From assembly GCA_910589415.1 (NCBI GenBank), contig OU342638.1:4278001-4342000 (forward strand): a stretch of DNA of 64,000 nt, written 5' to 3'. Under the pieces are notes generated by a model. The model had not been told where the DNA came from, made no database searches, and saw only the letters and a program-made list of their open reading frames with translations. Position numbers and translations under genes: made by a program. This DNA is from Malachius bipustulatus. Lineage: Eukaryota > Arthropoda > Insecta > Coleoptera > Melyridae. This document shows positions 34,327 through 46,072 of this stretch, piece by piece (the stretch's first letter is position 1; the number at the start of each line of letters is the position of its first letter).

Positions 34327-35708
34327 CTAAAAGTCAGCAATTTTTATTTTCCGCAAGTAAAATTGCCTCCTAAGATCCTCCGTACTCAATTTTGATTTTT
34401 TCCTGTTGGCTTTCTTAGTAGGAGTAGGTTTAGGAAGAGTAATAGCAGGACCTGGTTCGGTGAGATCAAGGTCGAATGTCGAAAGATCATCTTCTCCTAG
34501 AAGATGATAGAAATTGAGATGATGTATGATAATTATTATTATTAAATCTATAAGGTATAATGAATAATAATTACGGAAATACACTGCAGCACCGTCGAAC
34601 TCGTTAGTCAGCGGTATTACCTGACTTTCTAATACGGCAAGTAACTTCTGCTTCTGGGTGATATTTGCCGAGCAAGTTCCGCCACCAGTTTTAAACCATC
34701 TCTTTCTTTAGTCTTTAAAATTAGAATATTCATAATATTTACATATCGACAAACATATTTTTTTTATAAAACTCCAGTCACATATGAAAATAAGGATTCA
34801 GTTATGAAAAAAAAAAAAAGAAAATGCATCGATAACAGATGAAAAAAATCAAATAATACTACAATGTTAGGTAGGTATATATGTGGGTTATGACTTAGAA
34901 AGAAAAATGTTAATACGTGTAACAATTATTAATCTTTAATAATTAGATAGTTTATTATTAGTCACAAGCACAAAATTAACAATTATCTCTACTACAACAA
35001 TCACTATTACGCTATTAATGAAAAGGTAACAGTCGGGAGGAAAACAAAATAAAGGTACGCGTCTTTAGTTAAGTCTTACGTCTTCTCGTATTGGTTACCC
35101 TCTGGCTTCCGTTCAGCCGTCCCTTTCCTCCAACCTGACGGACGAGAACCCCAACCCATACGCCATGTTGTCAGCTTGTAAATAAAAGCGAGTTGTTTGT
35201 ATTTAATTTCCCACATACATACCTTCTGTGTCACAGCCGCTTGCTGAGCTACAGCAATCTTCTGCTTGTAGCTCTCTTGCTGCAAAATTCAATGGAAATT
35301 AAAAAATGTTCATTAGTCCTAATAAAAGCTTACATATTCCTCCGCAATTCTACTTTTATTTGTTCGCTTGTAATTGTCGTACAGTACTCTGAGCTGCTTC
35401 TCCGTGCGTACTCCAGAGTCTGCACAGCAATTATATTCGTTGATTATCTTTGCCCAGGTTTCTTTTTTTTATCGACAAAAAATGTCTTCGTTGATTTATT
35501 TTCAACAACGTCAACATATCTGGAAGGATGGGAAATTCATAATGGATAAAAGGAAACGGATAACTGAATACATGAATGATAAATTTCAATGATAAGTAGC
35601 TACCACTTCGGTGTACTTGTTAGATGGCAATTTCACTTACTTCCCAATGATGCAAAGCAGTTTTTGTTTTTCTTGCTCGGTGAAGTTGAACCGTTTCTTG
35701 TTTTCCAT
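34327..35708 (-). pseudogene. Harbinger Myb/SANT-like partner gene, copy 2
   Basis: Coding pieces follow in the expected order on the minus strand. MENKKRFNFTEQEKQKLL starts at 35708. Then come KETWAKIINEYNCCADSGVRTEKQLRVLYDNYKR (35338-35470), LQQESYKQKIAVAQQAA (about 35220-35285), a FKTGGG and VIPLTNEFDGAA motif segment (34570-34710), and an acidic/basic C-terminus ending ADF at 34327. An A-run before KETWAK and unclear splice borders make an intact product doubtful. It is closely related to the relic at 59014-59400 and less so to 29881-31922. Confidence 0.65.
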
Positions 35709-36139
35709 CTTATTAAATTAGATCAGAAGTAAACATTAATTACAATTAGATGCTTAGAAGATTAATGTAAAAACAAATGGTTATAAAAAAGGTACCAACA
35801 CTTCAGTAGTTAATGAAAATGATATTAAAACACCCACCCAAGCAAACTAATTTTAATTTAGCTCTTAAACAAATCTACTCACCTCTTAAAAATAACCACG
35901 ATTATTTTAAGATCTGATTGTGTATTGTGTTTTTGTAATAATCGTTCCTGCTTTTATCAAATTTCTATCAAATCAAGTTTTATTAAATACGCTAGTTTTA
36001 TTCTGCTTTTGTAGGTTTTGCATAAATTAAATTATTACTTAGAAGACAATGTAAAAAAGAACACTGAAAACAAATAATTCGCGTTGGTATTTATTTATAA
36101 ATTAAAAGTTTGGTTATGTTACTTTCAATGCTTTCACAT

Positions 36140-36360
36140 CACATATTCACATCGTTGGCCGCTGTGTAATGGGCAATGACGTTATTGCCCGGACAATGAT
36201 GTTAACTGTTCGCTTGAATTTTAAATTATCAACATTGTCAAAATGACATGGCCATTCACGTTATTGGCCGGTCATTGACGTGAATGTCCAATATGGATGG
36301 TCAGTCACGTTATGGACCGGCTATTCACGTTATTGGCCAGATTAACGTCATTACCCGTAA
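36140..36360. repeat. Short inverted and direct repeats around gttattggccgg
   Basis: The words attcacgttattggcc, ggtcattgacgtgaatg, gtcagtcacgtta and gacgttattgcccgg recur several times in both orientations within 220 bp. This is probably the subterminal repeat region of a DNA transposon such as the nearby Harbinger element. No gene is seen. Confidence 0.5.
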
Positions 36361-36377
36361 CATATAAGTATACTCTA

Positions 36378-36441
36378 TACAGTACAACTTCGATAGTCCG
36401 GACGGATATAGTTTTTCGGAGGTCCGGATTACTGAAGCATA
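36378..36441. repeat. Possible pogo/Tigger-like terminus
   Basis: cagtacaacttcgatagtccgg followed by ggaggtccggattactgaagc resembles the typical first bases of pogo/Tigger-type elements (CAGT...CTCGATAGTCCGG). It is short, only one end is seen, and it truncates the LINE at its 3' side. Confidence 0.35.
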
Positions 36442-36453
36442 ATTTTTAACTTT

Positions 36454-38921
36454 TTAAATGACTTTCATAATAAAAAAATTGATAGATGGATAGATGGAAC
36501 TCACAAAATTGATTCTTATCACCAGAAGCAAAACCATCACAAACCTATTCTTCTCGTGCATCCATAGATCCAAACGGTACGAGCACGTTTCTGAGTCAAC
36601 GGAGCTCCAACGTATATTTGGCAAATTATAATCCCCTATAACCATAAAATCACATTCAGCATACTTACTACTACTGATCATGGACACACTTTCAACATGG
36701 CAGACATATTTTGATATATCGGATCCAGGCGGCAAATACACATTTCCCAATATTATACTTGCAGACTCTATAGTAACTTTAACAAATATCTGCTCTACAG
36801 TTGATCCGGTATGAGAGATTTCAACTGGATGTAAGCGCGTATCGACCGCTATTGTGAACATCTTTTAACTTTGTGTTCAATCCAGTACGTTTTGGTAGTA
36901 AACGTTGAAGTTCACACCTAAGTGATCATATTTTCCAGGTGACCCGATCCGAAAATTTCGCATGGCGTTTTTATTTCCAATTCCATTTCCAGTACCAGTT
37001 TTATCTGGGTTTTCACAGTTATTTGCAGTATTAACGTATGTTTTGGGATGGGACTTGTTTTTTGCATTGAAGAACCTCCTAACAGCAACACCATTCGGCC
37101 AAAACGAAGGATCCATCAAAACCTCAACCTCAGCTACTGTGAGTTTGTAGGAGCTATAATGTCCCGAGATTCCAATTATTTAGTAAGACTCACATCACAG
37201 CTGTCACCACCATCTAGGGCCTTCTTCAATTTTCCAGATATACAGGGTGTCTGGACCACTGTACTGTTTGTACCACAGATTCCCGAGAAAAAAATATGCC
37301 GATTTAACCGAACTTATCCATGTCCAAAGTTGTACCCTTTTCAAGATGTTATTAATAGGTATGAACAATGTCGTCTTTCTGAAATAAAATTATTTGCTTG
37401 TTCTGGGTATTTCTAAACACATTTAATCCAGAGAGCTTATGTTAACGTTCTGCATGTGTTATTATTTAATTAATTTTAAGTAAAAATTACATTTTTGAAA
37501 TACGTTTTCAGCATTGTGGGTGTATCATTGAAAATTAATGACGGGGAAACCATGCAAGATACAAAATTTTTATAAGGGCGCAAAAAGTTCAGTAATACTT
37601 CAACCTTTAGATAAAAAATACAAAATTAATCAGTGGCGTGCGGATAAAAAAGTTCTGGGGTCAAACGTGAGACGCGACATCAAAAATAGGAACACCCTGT
37701 ACGTCAATGTTTGTAAGACTACGTCAGTTTATTGGTCTTAACAATAGTAGTAGGTGGTGAAATTTTGAAGTTTCTCGTTTAAACCATTTTTGACTTATTC
37801 TGGAAAATGAGTATTTAGTTGACCCCCTTTTAAGGGCTGTATCTTGAAAAGGACTTTGGAAAAAAACTTTGGACATGGATAAGTTCGGTTAAATCGGCAT
37901 ATTTTTTCCTCGGGAATCTGTGGTAGAACGTTGGTGGTACCTTTTAGAGACACCCTGTATAATTCGCGATAAGTACTGTCCTCCTTTGTAGATGGATCAA
38001 CTCTGGTTAAATGCAAATTAGAGGTACATACACGTTTCTTAATTGCTTTGAAACCTTCCAAGAGGTCAGGTGAGTTACCGCAGTTCTCACCGTCAACTCC
38101 ATCACCAATACCTATTATAAGCCTGTTGCGTTGTTTAACTATATTAGCATAATCTACCTTTTTTGCACCAATTGACTGTTTTGCGGCTTTCGGCATAACT
38201 TGAGAACCAGATTTAGAAGCTCCTGGCAATCCATTAGTTGCCGTTGGCTGCATAAATGGATCCGCTTGCAGAGCAACCCCAGGGCTTAGAACAATCAACG
38301 AATCCGAACTACCAGACACTCCACAGCCAGCATGCACACCACCCATGCTCTCTGTCGATTCAGCAGACTTATGAGGTCTTTATTGCTCTCTGTTAATGTT
38401 GTTATTTGTAAGCGAAGCTGCTGCATTTCTTGATGATGTATCTTTAACATAAAGTCTGTTTTAAACTTTTCAACTTCAGACATAATTGTTGAACAGATAA
38501 CATCGTTGAGTTTACTCCAATTTAGATTTGGATGTTGATTTATTAAGTTAGAATTCACAGAAGGACGGATACTCGTGTTGACATCATCAGAATTCGGTGG
38601 TTTGTTTACATATTTCAATAATCGTAGGTTAGAGCAAGAATCACTCTCTATGGAATCGCTCACTGACTCGTAGATAACTACATTATTATCTCTTAGTCCC
38701 GCTGGTTTGTTTACATTATTCAATTGTAGGTTAGGGCAAGAACCATTCCCACAATTACAATAAAACCACTTCAAAAAATCACCAGATTTCTTCATCTCTT
38801 CGAAAACTGAAATATCTGTTTTTAAACATTTTATGTGGTAACAATTTCCACATTTACTACAGCTAACAGAATCGTCATATCGGCTTACACCTTTACCGCA
38901 CATTGAGCACACTACCGGCAT
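36454..38921 (-). pseudogene. Non-LTR retrotransposon 5' fragment (PHD ORF1, endonuclease)
   Basis: ORF1 starts at the ATG at 38921 (MPVVCSMCGKGVSRYDDSV) with a PHD-type zinc finger (C-x2-C, CSKCGNCYHIKC). A coiled-coil-like helix follows (MQQLRLQITTLTESNKDLI, about 38400). After a frame change it continues through 37960-38346 and then 36880-37195 (DPSFWPNGVAVRRFF), interrupted by the MITE at 37241-37959. An apurinic-type endonuclease fragment follows (36454-36861: NVYLPPG, DFMVIGDYNLPNIRW). The reverse transcriptase is absent; the copy is cut near 36450. PHD ORF1 proteins are known in CR1/Jockey-like insect LINEs. Confidence 0.78.
37241..37959. mobile_element. 719-bp MITE with ~95-bp inverted ends, TA target site
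   Basis: Ends are tacagggtgtct... and ...agacaccctgta. The arms 37241-37345 and 37860-37959 share long inverted identity (for example ccacagattcccgag, atgccgatttaaccgaac). It is flanked by TA on both sides and sits within LINE ORF1. No transposase is encoded. Confidence 0.85.
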
Positions 38922-39351
38922 GTTGCCGATCGATTTATATCTCGGTTGGACTTTGAAAATAAAGCTTGTTCTAATAAACAGGTACAAATTAAACAAACAT
39001 TCTAATTGGACAAAAGACTCCAAATACACCAAAAATATATCTGTACGAATGATAATTTTTTGACCTTGCTATATCTTGTTCATTGGCATCGACATGTCGA
39101 AAACGAACTGCATCTACAAAGCACGAAAATTTTTAAAATAATTATAAAAAATTCTCGCGTTCAACTTACCCACAACAATATTGTAGTCATAATTTTTCAA
39201 ATGTCTGTTTTTTGTTTTGTTTTCCTTTCATGGATAATTGCAATGCAATGTCCTTTGTTGTTCATTTTTTGACGATATTATTGACATTTTGGCGTACACT
39301 CTCATCGCCAACTAGGGAAAGAATTCTTCGCTGAAAATAAATAGGTATTAT

Positions 39352-39660
39352 ACAGGGTGCCCCAGCTTATTCGAAGCGGTCTCTGTAGGCCAAACGATGG
39401 ACTTTTTCAAAAAACTTTTTGAAAATTCAAGTACAGGATCACAATGGCCATAATTTAAAATTATTTTGGAGTATACAGAGTGTCCCATATGACAGTGGCA
39501 TATCAAAGTTATGATTTTTTAAATGGAATGCTCCTATGTTATTGCATTTTTAGATTGTCTGAGAAGACAAAATCGCTCACTCCTTTCAACAACGTCATAT
39601 CTCAAAAAACAAGATTATCCAGGAGAGCGATTTTAAAGTTGAAAAGCAGAAAAATATGTA
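39352..39660. repeat. Fragment of the foldback-arm family
   Basis: Begins tacagggtgcccc. From about 39390 to 39570 it closely matches both arms of the large foldback at 47965-49765 (for example caaacgatggactttttc, acaatggccataatttaaa, agtgtcccatatgacagtg). There is a single arm only. Confidence 0.8.
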
Positions 39661-40240
39661 TTAAAAATAACTATTAAGTCTTTGATTGAACTTTTTACTA
39701 TGCAGTAAATCTTTGTAGATAAGATGTGACGTTTTTCTATCTTAAAAATAGAATAAAAGTACAAAAATTTTAAATTTTAAACAGTCCTTTTTGATATATG
39801 ACGGTTTTGTTCAAAATTTCATTGATGGTGCTTGGAGCAAGTCAAAATATGACATTATTTTCACTAAAATAATGCAATTTGAAAGTCCAACATTGAAGTA
39901 TCTTGAAGGATGACGTCCTTGCAAGGATACTTTTCTATTCCAAATATACCTTATTCACATTACTACTTTTTACAACTTCCGGTTTAAATTAAGAAAATAA
40001 GTATGGGAACGGCACAGGAATGATAAAAAACAGATTGTGGCAATATAATTTCATTTCTTAAACAAATTAGAAACCTTTCTGGTAAAGTTACAAGTAGTCT
40101 TGTACTTGAATATTAAAACAAAAGCAATAATGCTAACAAAAAACATACCTAACTATAAAAAAAATTACAAAATAAAAAAAATAAACACAACAAAGACTAA
40201 TAACAGAAGTAACATTAAAGAGACAGGTACTATTTTAGTC
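39661..40240. other. Non-coding, AT-rich
   Basis: No gene or clear repeat is recognised. Short frames here are low-complexity. Confidence 0.4.
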
Positions 40241-41386
40241 TTAAAGATTTTCATAGAACGTTTTGTAAACTTTTGGTATTAAATTCTTCTCGATAAGTCG
40301 CATGAGGTCTTTCTTTTTGGCATCAGAAAGCTTAGGCTTCTCGTTAAAGGCAGGTTTTAACAGGACATTACCAGGCTTGGTTTTTCTTATAATTATGGCC
40401 TCCATAAACTCTGAGTCCCCATAAGACAGTTTATAAAAAAACGAACTTGGAGAATCTCTTTCAACTCGCATCACTTTAATCTCTTTAAATTTAACAGGTT
40501 GATTCTGTCTATTTTTTACGATACGCAGAGGACCGATATCAGAGGCTAAAAGTTTCAAATCGAAGAAGTCTTCATAAGAAAGTTCATTTACAGAAAATGG
40601 TTCACCTGTTCTTTTTGCTGTTTTAATCAATGATATGATACCTTCTGGCGTATAAATTGGGCCACTTTTCAGAGCATGCTTCATTTTCCTTTCTATCAAA
40701 GAGTGAACAGAATCCCCTTCATTTTGGGTATGACCTTTGATTAGAAATTTGTGAGTAATGGAGTGAAGGTTGCATTTACGAAGAGCAAAGATGTATGCGG
40801 CTAACATGAACTGATTCTTTTGCTGTCCACTACAATTATCGGAATAGAAAGTTACATCGTTGTATGTTCCAATGTTTTTCTCAATATATTTTATAATACA
40901 CGATCCGAGTTCATTTGCTCCACGATGGCCGTTTGATTCATCCCATACATAACATTCAGTGCTTTTTTTGAGAAGATCGGTAATTGTAAAGTTTAGGACA
41001 TTCAATTTAGATGAATAGTAAAACGCAGAGCAGTCACCCTTTGGCAATGGCATGACAGCTTGTAAATCATAAACTGCTAATAAGGCTTTATCCACTAATG
41101 TCTGTTTGTCATTCTCTTTCTCTTTTCTTGACAGCTCTTTTTCAACCAAATGGCGATCGTAATTTACTTTCAAGTTCACTTTCTCTGTCTCTGGGGCATT
41201 CTCATACGCAACACACGTTTCACACTGATCTTTTTTGGGCCGGAAAAAACTTAAATTAAAGTCATTAGTGAAAATGTTATAGAAATAATTGAAGTTATAC
41301 TGAAGTTTCAGAATAGTAGGCACTAAGTTCTCGGAAGTGGTCGTGACGTATAAGCGCTCAGTTGGAGCATTCAGTGGCGGACGCAA
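40241..41386 (-). pseudogene. DUF7869-like transposase, catalytic part (copy 2)
   Basis: A 381-codon open frame. FNLSFFRPKKDQCETC and a following Cys pair mark the zinc-like entry to the core. AVYDLQAVMPLPKGD carries the first Asp. CYVWDESNGHRGANELGSC, FYSDNCSGQQKNQFML (second Asp) and HKFLIKGHTQNEGDSVHSLIE follow, and the C-terminus is basic. The core is intact from about residue 40. The first about 35 residues (MRPPLNAPTERLYV...) do not fit the family and come from inserted DNA. The natural N-terminal half lies at 41960-42913, separated by about 650 bp. The family function is inferred to be transposition. Confidence 0.72.
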
Positions 41387-41524
41387 AATATCAAAATAGG
41401 TTCAGACAATAATGAATTTATTGAGAAATATAATTGTAAACTTCTAAATAATATAGCATATATTAAATAATATAGCATATAGCAAAAATTAAAATAGCAA
41501 AGAAAATAGGAAAAAAATAGTACC

Positions 41525-42913
41525 TTAGTCATCGTCAGAAGAAAAATCGTCGGATGATGGACAACTATCCCGATCACCGTTATCGTTCAAGTTGATAATT
41601 AATGGCTCAACCGAAACATCAACTATTGTGTCTAGATCCCACATTCTGTCTTCTTCTTTTGTAGTATGTCGGATGCAGTTTCTCCATGTTTCAGCCGTCA
41701 CATATCCTATTGCAGTAGCTAGCAGGCGTTTCACTTCATCCATCTTGAAGGTCACGTTTTGTTTCGCCACTTGGTTTTTTATTTGAGCCCAAATAAGTTC
41801 TATAGGATTCAGTTCACAGTGGTAAGGAGGGAGGCGGTGTACAATGATGTTGCATTCGCGAGCCAATTCGTCGACAGCATATCTCTTAAAATGAGGTATT
41901 TGTGCCCTTGCGATGTTTAATAGTTGCACTTTTAACATGTTGTCATTAAATGGTATATTTCTTGTAGTGAAAATAACATTATCTCTTTTGCAGTCGCTTA
42001 CGTAATCGTTGTATATATCAGTTATGGTTCTGCCCCCTTCAATGTATTCTTTTGTGGTGTTTTTGCGCGTATAATGGCTCTCAATTTTAGGAATTCTATT
42101 GATATGGTCTATAACTCTATTCCTAACAGCATCATTCATCTTGGGCTGATTACCGTGCTTTCCTCTTTTATCTTCGGCCATTACGGCACCTGCCAGTTTA
42201 TCTTTCTTCTCAAAAACAGTGCGAATAGGGCGGTCGTTAATGTCCAAGGTGTTTCTAAAAAACAACTTACAAACACGAATGCGTTTGTCACCATGATTTA
42301 AAAAGAACGCAGCATTGTGATTCCTTCTTGGCCTTTGGCCACCTTCCCGCACGTAACGATATTTTGGTTTAATTTCTGTTGTGCAGTTATGAATAAACTC
42401 CCGTTGTTTAGAAATGTCCCCCAGGTTCCAATACGCATCGAAAATACTCCTCCTTTCATCTTCAGTTAATTTTTCAGAGCACTTTAATCGGCATTTATCT
42501 TTACAAGGAGACTTAATTTTTCTTGCTTCTTTCACACGTTTTTCAGGTTTCTTTGAATGACTTTCGTACACTTTCCCAAAATTTCTAGCTGTCTTCGAGA
42601 TGTTCCTCTTCCAGCTAGACTCATTTCTTTTTCGTTTGCATTTTTTAACTGGACTCAGAATTTCAACAGTACTAACAAGAGCAACGGAGGTTTTGGCATT
42701 ACTGATTGAGGGAGGGGTACTAGCGACAGATTGTTGGCCATGAGTGTCTGGACCAGCGTTGCTGTTTGAAGCATCGGTACCAGTTTCAGTTGGGTTAGTA
42801 GTTTGGCTAACAATGCTGGCTGATGGCGCTGAAGGCAAGACATCTGCAGTGCTAACCGCTGTAGTTACCTCACTAATTCTATGAGCATCACCACTAGAAG
42901 TTGTTTGAGCCAT
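41525..42913 (-). CDS. Chimeric ORF: DUF7869-like N-terminus fused to Tc1-like C-terminus
   Basis: A 462-codon frame from the ATG at 42913. Residues 1-130 are low-complexity then basic (KKCKRKRNESSWKRN). About 135-315 match the N-terminal half of the DUF7869-like family (CKDKCRLKCSEKL, YRYVREGGQRPRRNHNAAFF, VCKLFFRNTLDI, ESHYTRKNTTKEYIEGGRTI). From about residue 320 the frame passes without a break into a Tc1-like C-terminus (NIPFNDNMLKVQLL, HRLPPYHCELNPIELIW, TWRNCIRHTTKEEDRMW) and an acidic tail. The first two catalytic regions of the Tc1-like domain are absent. Most likely a 3' fragment of a Tc1-like element landed in the DUF7869-like gene; whether the fusion is expressed is unknown. Confidence 0.75.
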   Translation of the reverse strand: MAQTTSSGDAHRISEVTTAVSTADVLPSAPSASIVSQTTNPTETGTDASNSNAGPDTHGQQSVASTPPSISNAKTSVALVSTVEILSPVKKCKRKRNESSWKRNISKTARNFGKVYESHSKKPEKRVKEARKIKSPCKDKCRLKCSEKLTEDERRSIFDAYWNLGDISKQREFIHNCTTEIKPKYRYVREGGQRPRRNHNAAFFLNHGDKRIRVCKLFFRNTLDINDRPIRTVFEKKDKLAGAVMAEDKRGKHGNQPKMNDAVRNRVIDHINRIPKIESHYTRKNTTKEYIEGGRTITDIYNDYVSDCKRDNVIFTTRNIPFNDNMLKVQLLNIARAQIPHFKRYAVDELARECNIIVHRLPPYHCELNPIELIWAQIKNQVAKQNVTFKMDEVKRLLATAIGYVTAETWRNCIRHTTKEEDRMWDLDTIVDVSVEPLIINLNDNGDRDSCPSSDDFSSDDD

Positions 42914-43573
42914 ATTAACGACACGGTCAATCTCTATTTGGAACTTTTGGTTTGTGACGTCAATTTCGTTATAGCCTTCCTTAACTCAGGCAAACAATTC
43001 TTGATTTTTAGAGTCGTGAATAAAATGACGTCACAGATCGAAAACTTTTTCTCGATTTTCTCTAAAATGACCCCACAGCATTAAAATCTAGCTAGACACC
43101 AGAATAAGCAGCTATTTAAAACTTATCAAAATAGTCTTGTTAATATTTAATTTAATTTATTTTAATAAAACATTTAGGGGAGATACTGTTTACCAAAGTT
43201 CCATTTTGCATGTGATTTATCTGTCTACAAAACAGATTAACAACCTGTATAGGTATTTATTTATGAGGGTTGAATTGTTTAAATTATGCTACTAAAAAAA
43301 GCTTGATAATATAAACTTTGATGATAAATGTTGTTGACTTTTGATTACAGGGTGTTAAAATCAGATTAAATTTCAATTAATTTAAAATGGAAATATCGAT
43401 AATCTGTCTAGAAATGTAGAAATGTCATTCAGGTTTTAGAAAAATTTAACTTAAATAGACCTGAAAGCATAAAAGAAGTTTATGTGTTAATTAACATAGG
43501 AAACACGGCAAATTACCATCCAAAGAAAATACTTTTTTTAAATATCAATTTTTATTTTATTTCAATTTTTTAA
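42914..43573. other. Non-coding spacer
   Basis: Upstream flank of the DUF7869-like gene, then AT-rich DNA. No convincing gene. acagggtgttaaaatcag at about 43348 recalls the tacagggtgt MITE terminus but has no partner. Confidence 0.35.
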
Positions 43574-44272
43574 TTAGAAGCTGCCTTGGCTTTGGCCACG
43601 ACCACGGCCACGTCCACGCCCACGCCCACGGCGCACAGCCGTGGTGACAGCTGTGGAGGCTAGGTTGCCCAAAAAAAGGGCAAAATCTAAACGTTGCTGC
43701 CGCCGTTGGCCGGCCCTCCTTCGTCTTTGAGATCCTGAAATAAAAGAAATTAATAGGTTAATTTTATTTGTTAGCAAATTTTATTTTATACTGGATAATG
43801 ATTTAATATAATCAAGAGACTTTTCAAATGGGTTGACAAAGTTTTCTGATTTTTGCAGTAATTTTGAGATTCACATTCCAAAATTATTAACAGCTGGGAT
43901 GTTTTTTGTTTTCCACAATAGATGATGTTTAGCAATGTTATTATGTCTTGAAGTCTTACCTCTGTCTCCTCTCCCTCTTCCACCGTTTCCCCTTCCTCCT
44001 CCCCCTCTTCCACCGTTTTCACTTCCTCCTCTCCCTCTTTGACTTGAATTGGTGTTTACATTTTCCATGGGTGCCACAGCAGGTGGTGACGGCACCCACA
44101 CTGTTGTTGAGCCACTAGGTGTGGCATGACAACTACTAGGGCCGGTGCCAGGATCACTGATTGAGTTATTGGTTACCTGTTCCGGTACAGTATTACTGCT
44201 GCTCATCATTAGGGAGGAGATAAACCTTAGTATCTCCTCCCGTAATGTAGTTTCATTTAATGTTTTGTTCAT
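43574..44272 (-). CDS. Small RGG-rich protein, two exons
   Basis: Exon 1 (44272-43960) and exon 2 (43734-43574) join with GT-AG borders (gacagag/gtaag; tttatttcag/gatct) into a 157-residue frame. The protein starts MNKTLNETTLREEILRFISS, followed by a Ser/Thr/Pro-rich linker. A glycine/arginine region (GRGGSENGGRGGGGRGN) and a second arginine-rich segment (SQRRRRAGQRRQQRLDF) come next, and RGRGRGRGRGRG lies near the C-terminus. RGG boxes commonly bind RNA. I do not recognise a family. It could be a host gene or an accessory gene of a nearby transposon. The frame is intact, which argues against old debris. Confidence 0.5.
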
Positions 44273-44409
44273 CTGGTATTTCTAAAAGAAAACAAAATTA
44301 TGCAGTTTTAATATTAACAAAAATATAAAAAATTGATCTGATTTTCCAAAAAGTTTTTCTTTTGTAGATAGGTATTTATCAGAGGCAAACCTAGTATGGT
44401 TTTCGATTA

Positions 44410-44428
44410 GGGGGGGGGGGGGGGGGGG
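44410..44428. repeat. 19-base G homopolymer
   Basis: A run of 19 G, unusual in AT-rich DNA; its length may be an assembly artefact. Confidence 0.95.
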
Positions 44429-44567
44429 TAGGAGTTTACTAATCAATAATTATAATTTTTCAAAAACTCATTCTAATTGATAGGTTCGTTTTGCTGAAAT
44501 CAGAAAATTTTAATTTTTGCTTATGTTTAGGTGTGGGCAAGAATAGAGTACACTTTTTGATTTGTTG

Positions 44568-44775
44568 CAGCATGGTTTCTTTGGTCAGTACTTGGATAGG
44601 TGACCAAACTTGATAGTTGTAAAAAAAAAGTTCCGTGACTGATCGTGCTCCGGGAGGTATGTTCAAAAGGGGGTCCCGGCTGCATCACAGCAGTCGTTAG
44701 GTTACGTCAGAGGCCCTTGAGGCTACTTGAAAACTTCTGACACTTGGGCTTTACCACAGCCATATGATATTTATT
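44568..44775 (+). mobile_element. Probable SINE with 5S rRNA-like segment
   Basis: ggtcagtacttggataggtgacc (44583-44605) closely resembles the 3' half of insect 5S rRNA, including the internal promoter C-box region. It is followed by a non-5S body (cgtgctccggga, gtcccggctgcat, cagtcgttagg, cagaggcccttgag) of the kind seen in insect SINE/LINE tails, then AT-rich DNA. The 5S 5' half is not evident, so this may be a truncated copy. Confidence 0.5.
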
Positions 44776-46072
44776 TATTTTTATTTTACTTTTTGACTGG
44801 AAAGCCGCCATATTGCATCTCGGCCAATAGAGATGTAGGAAAACGTATGAATGTTTGGCTAGGATACCTTAGGTAAAAAATAAACTCCAATTAATTAACT
44901 TGCCATCATTTAACCAAGATGCAATATGTCGGGTGAGAGGAGTCTGGGCTTTATTGTTCACGCTGATATAAATTCAGTCACTTTGTTTGTAGGATGCTAT
45001 ACAATTTCTAAGTATTATAATGATATACAATATGTCCAAGATAAGGAAGGTATAATATTAGGATAGTGAGAGATACCAGGTCGGTTAAATTAGAGAAAAA
45101 TTCCTAAATTTTATACCTAATAAGAATCTGAAAAAATTTTGGATTGAAAATATTTTTTTTTTTTTTTTTTTGTAGGCTTACATGACATCAAAGGCTATCC
45201 ATTTCACATTACAAAAATCTCCATAGTCAACTTTTGTTTTCTCATGGCCGCCATATCATATGTCGTTTGGTATAAACTTTCTTTTTTCACCGAATTCTAT
45301 CAATGTGATGTAATATTACTTGCGTTATACCTAGGTTTTTAATTTTTCTGTGGTATTCGGTATAAAAAGTTGCTTTTTTATAACAAAAAAAAAAAAAAGC
45401 TTGAAGTTTTCCTAAATTTTATTCCAGATCTTGATAAGCATAAAATTCGTATCTCTTGCCGTTTCCAATATACCAATCTTGGACACACTGTAAATTAATT
45501 ATAACTTATTGCATGAAACAGACATAATATCTGGAACTTTTGAAGCTGGTAATGAAATGATAATAATCTATTTTAACAAAATTTATGGATACTTGGGATA
45601 AAAAATCTAAAAGGGTGAAGTAGGTAGGTATGAAGGCAATAATTTTTTTTTTAAATTTAACTTGAAGACAATTTAAATTCGTATTGTGTTTGAAAGATAT
45701 TTTATAAAGATAGTGTACCTACAGAAAATCATTGTTATTGTTTTTTGTTACCGATTATTAGGGCCAAAAATAAAAGATAAGTAATAATAGGTAATAAGGA
45801 AACAAAATAAAAGATTTTTACAGAATGCTTGAAAAAAATTATGTTCACCAATTATTTTATTAAATCATGAAATAAAAGCTTAAATTTGTAAAACAATGAA
45901 TTTTTGAATTTATTAACGTTTTTGACGCGACAATGTATAGACGAGGGAGAACAATCCTTTGCGTAAGGAGAAGGTGACAAGACAACCCTAAATGGTTAGA
46001 TACTGCCTGCTATAATAGGTAATGAGGTAATACTGTTGTTTAGTCTTCCAAGACATCCCTCACATGCCCATT

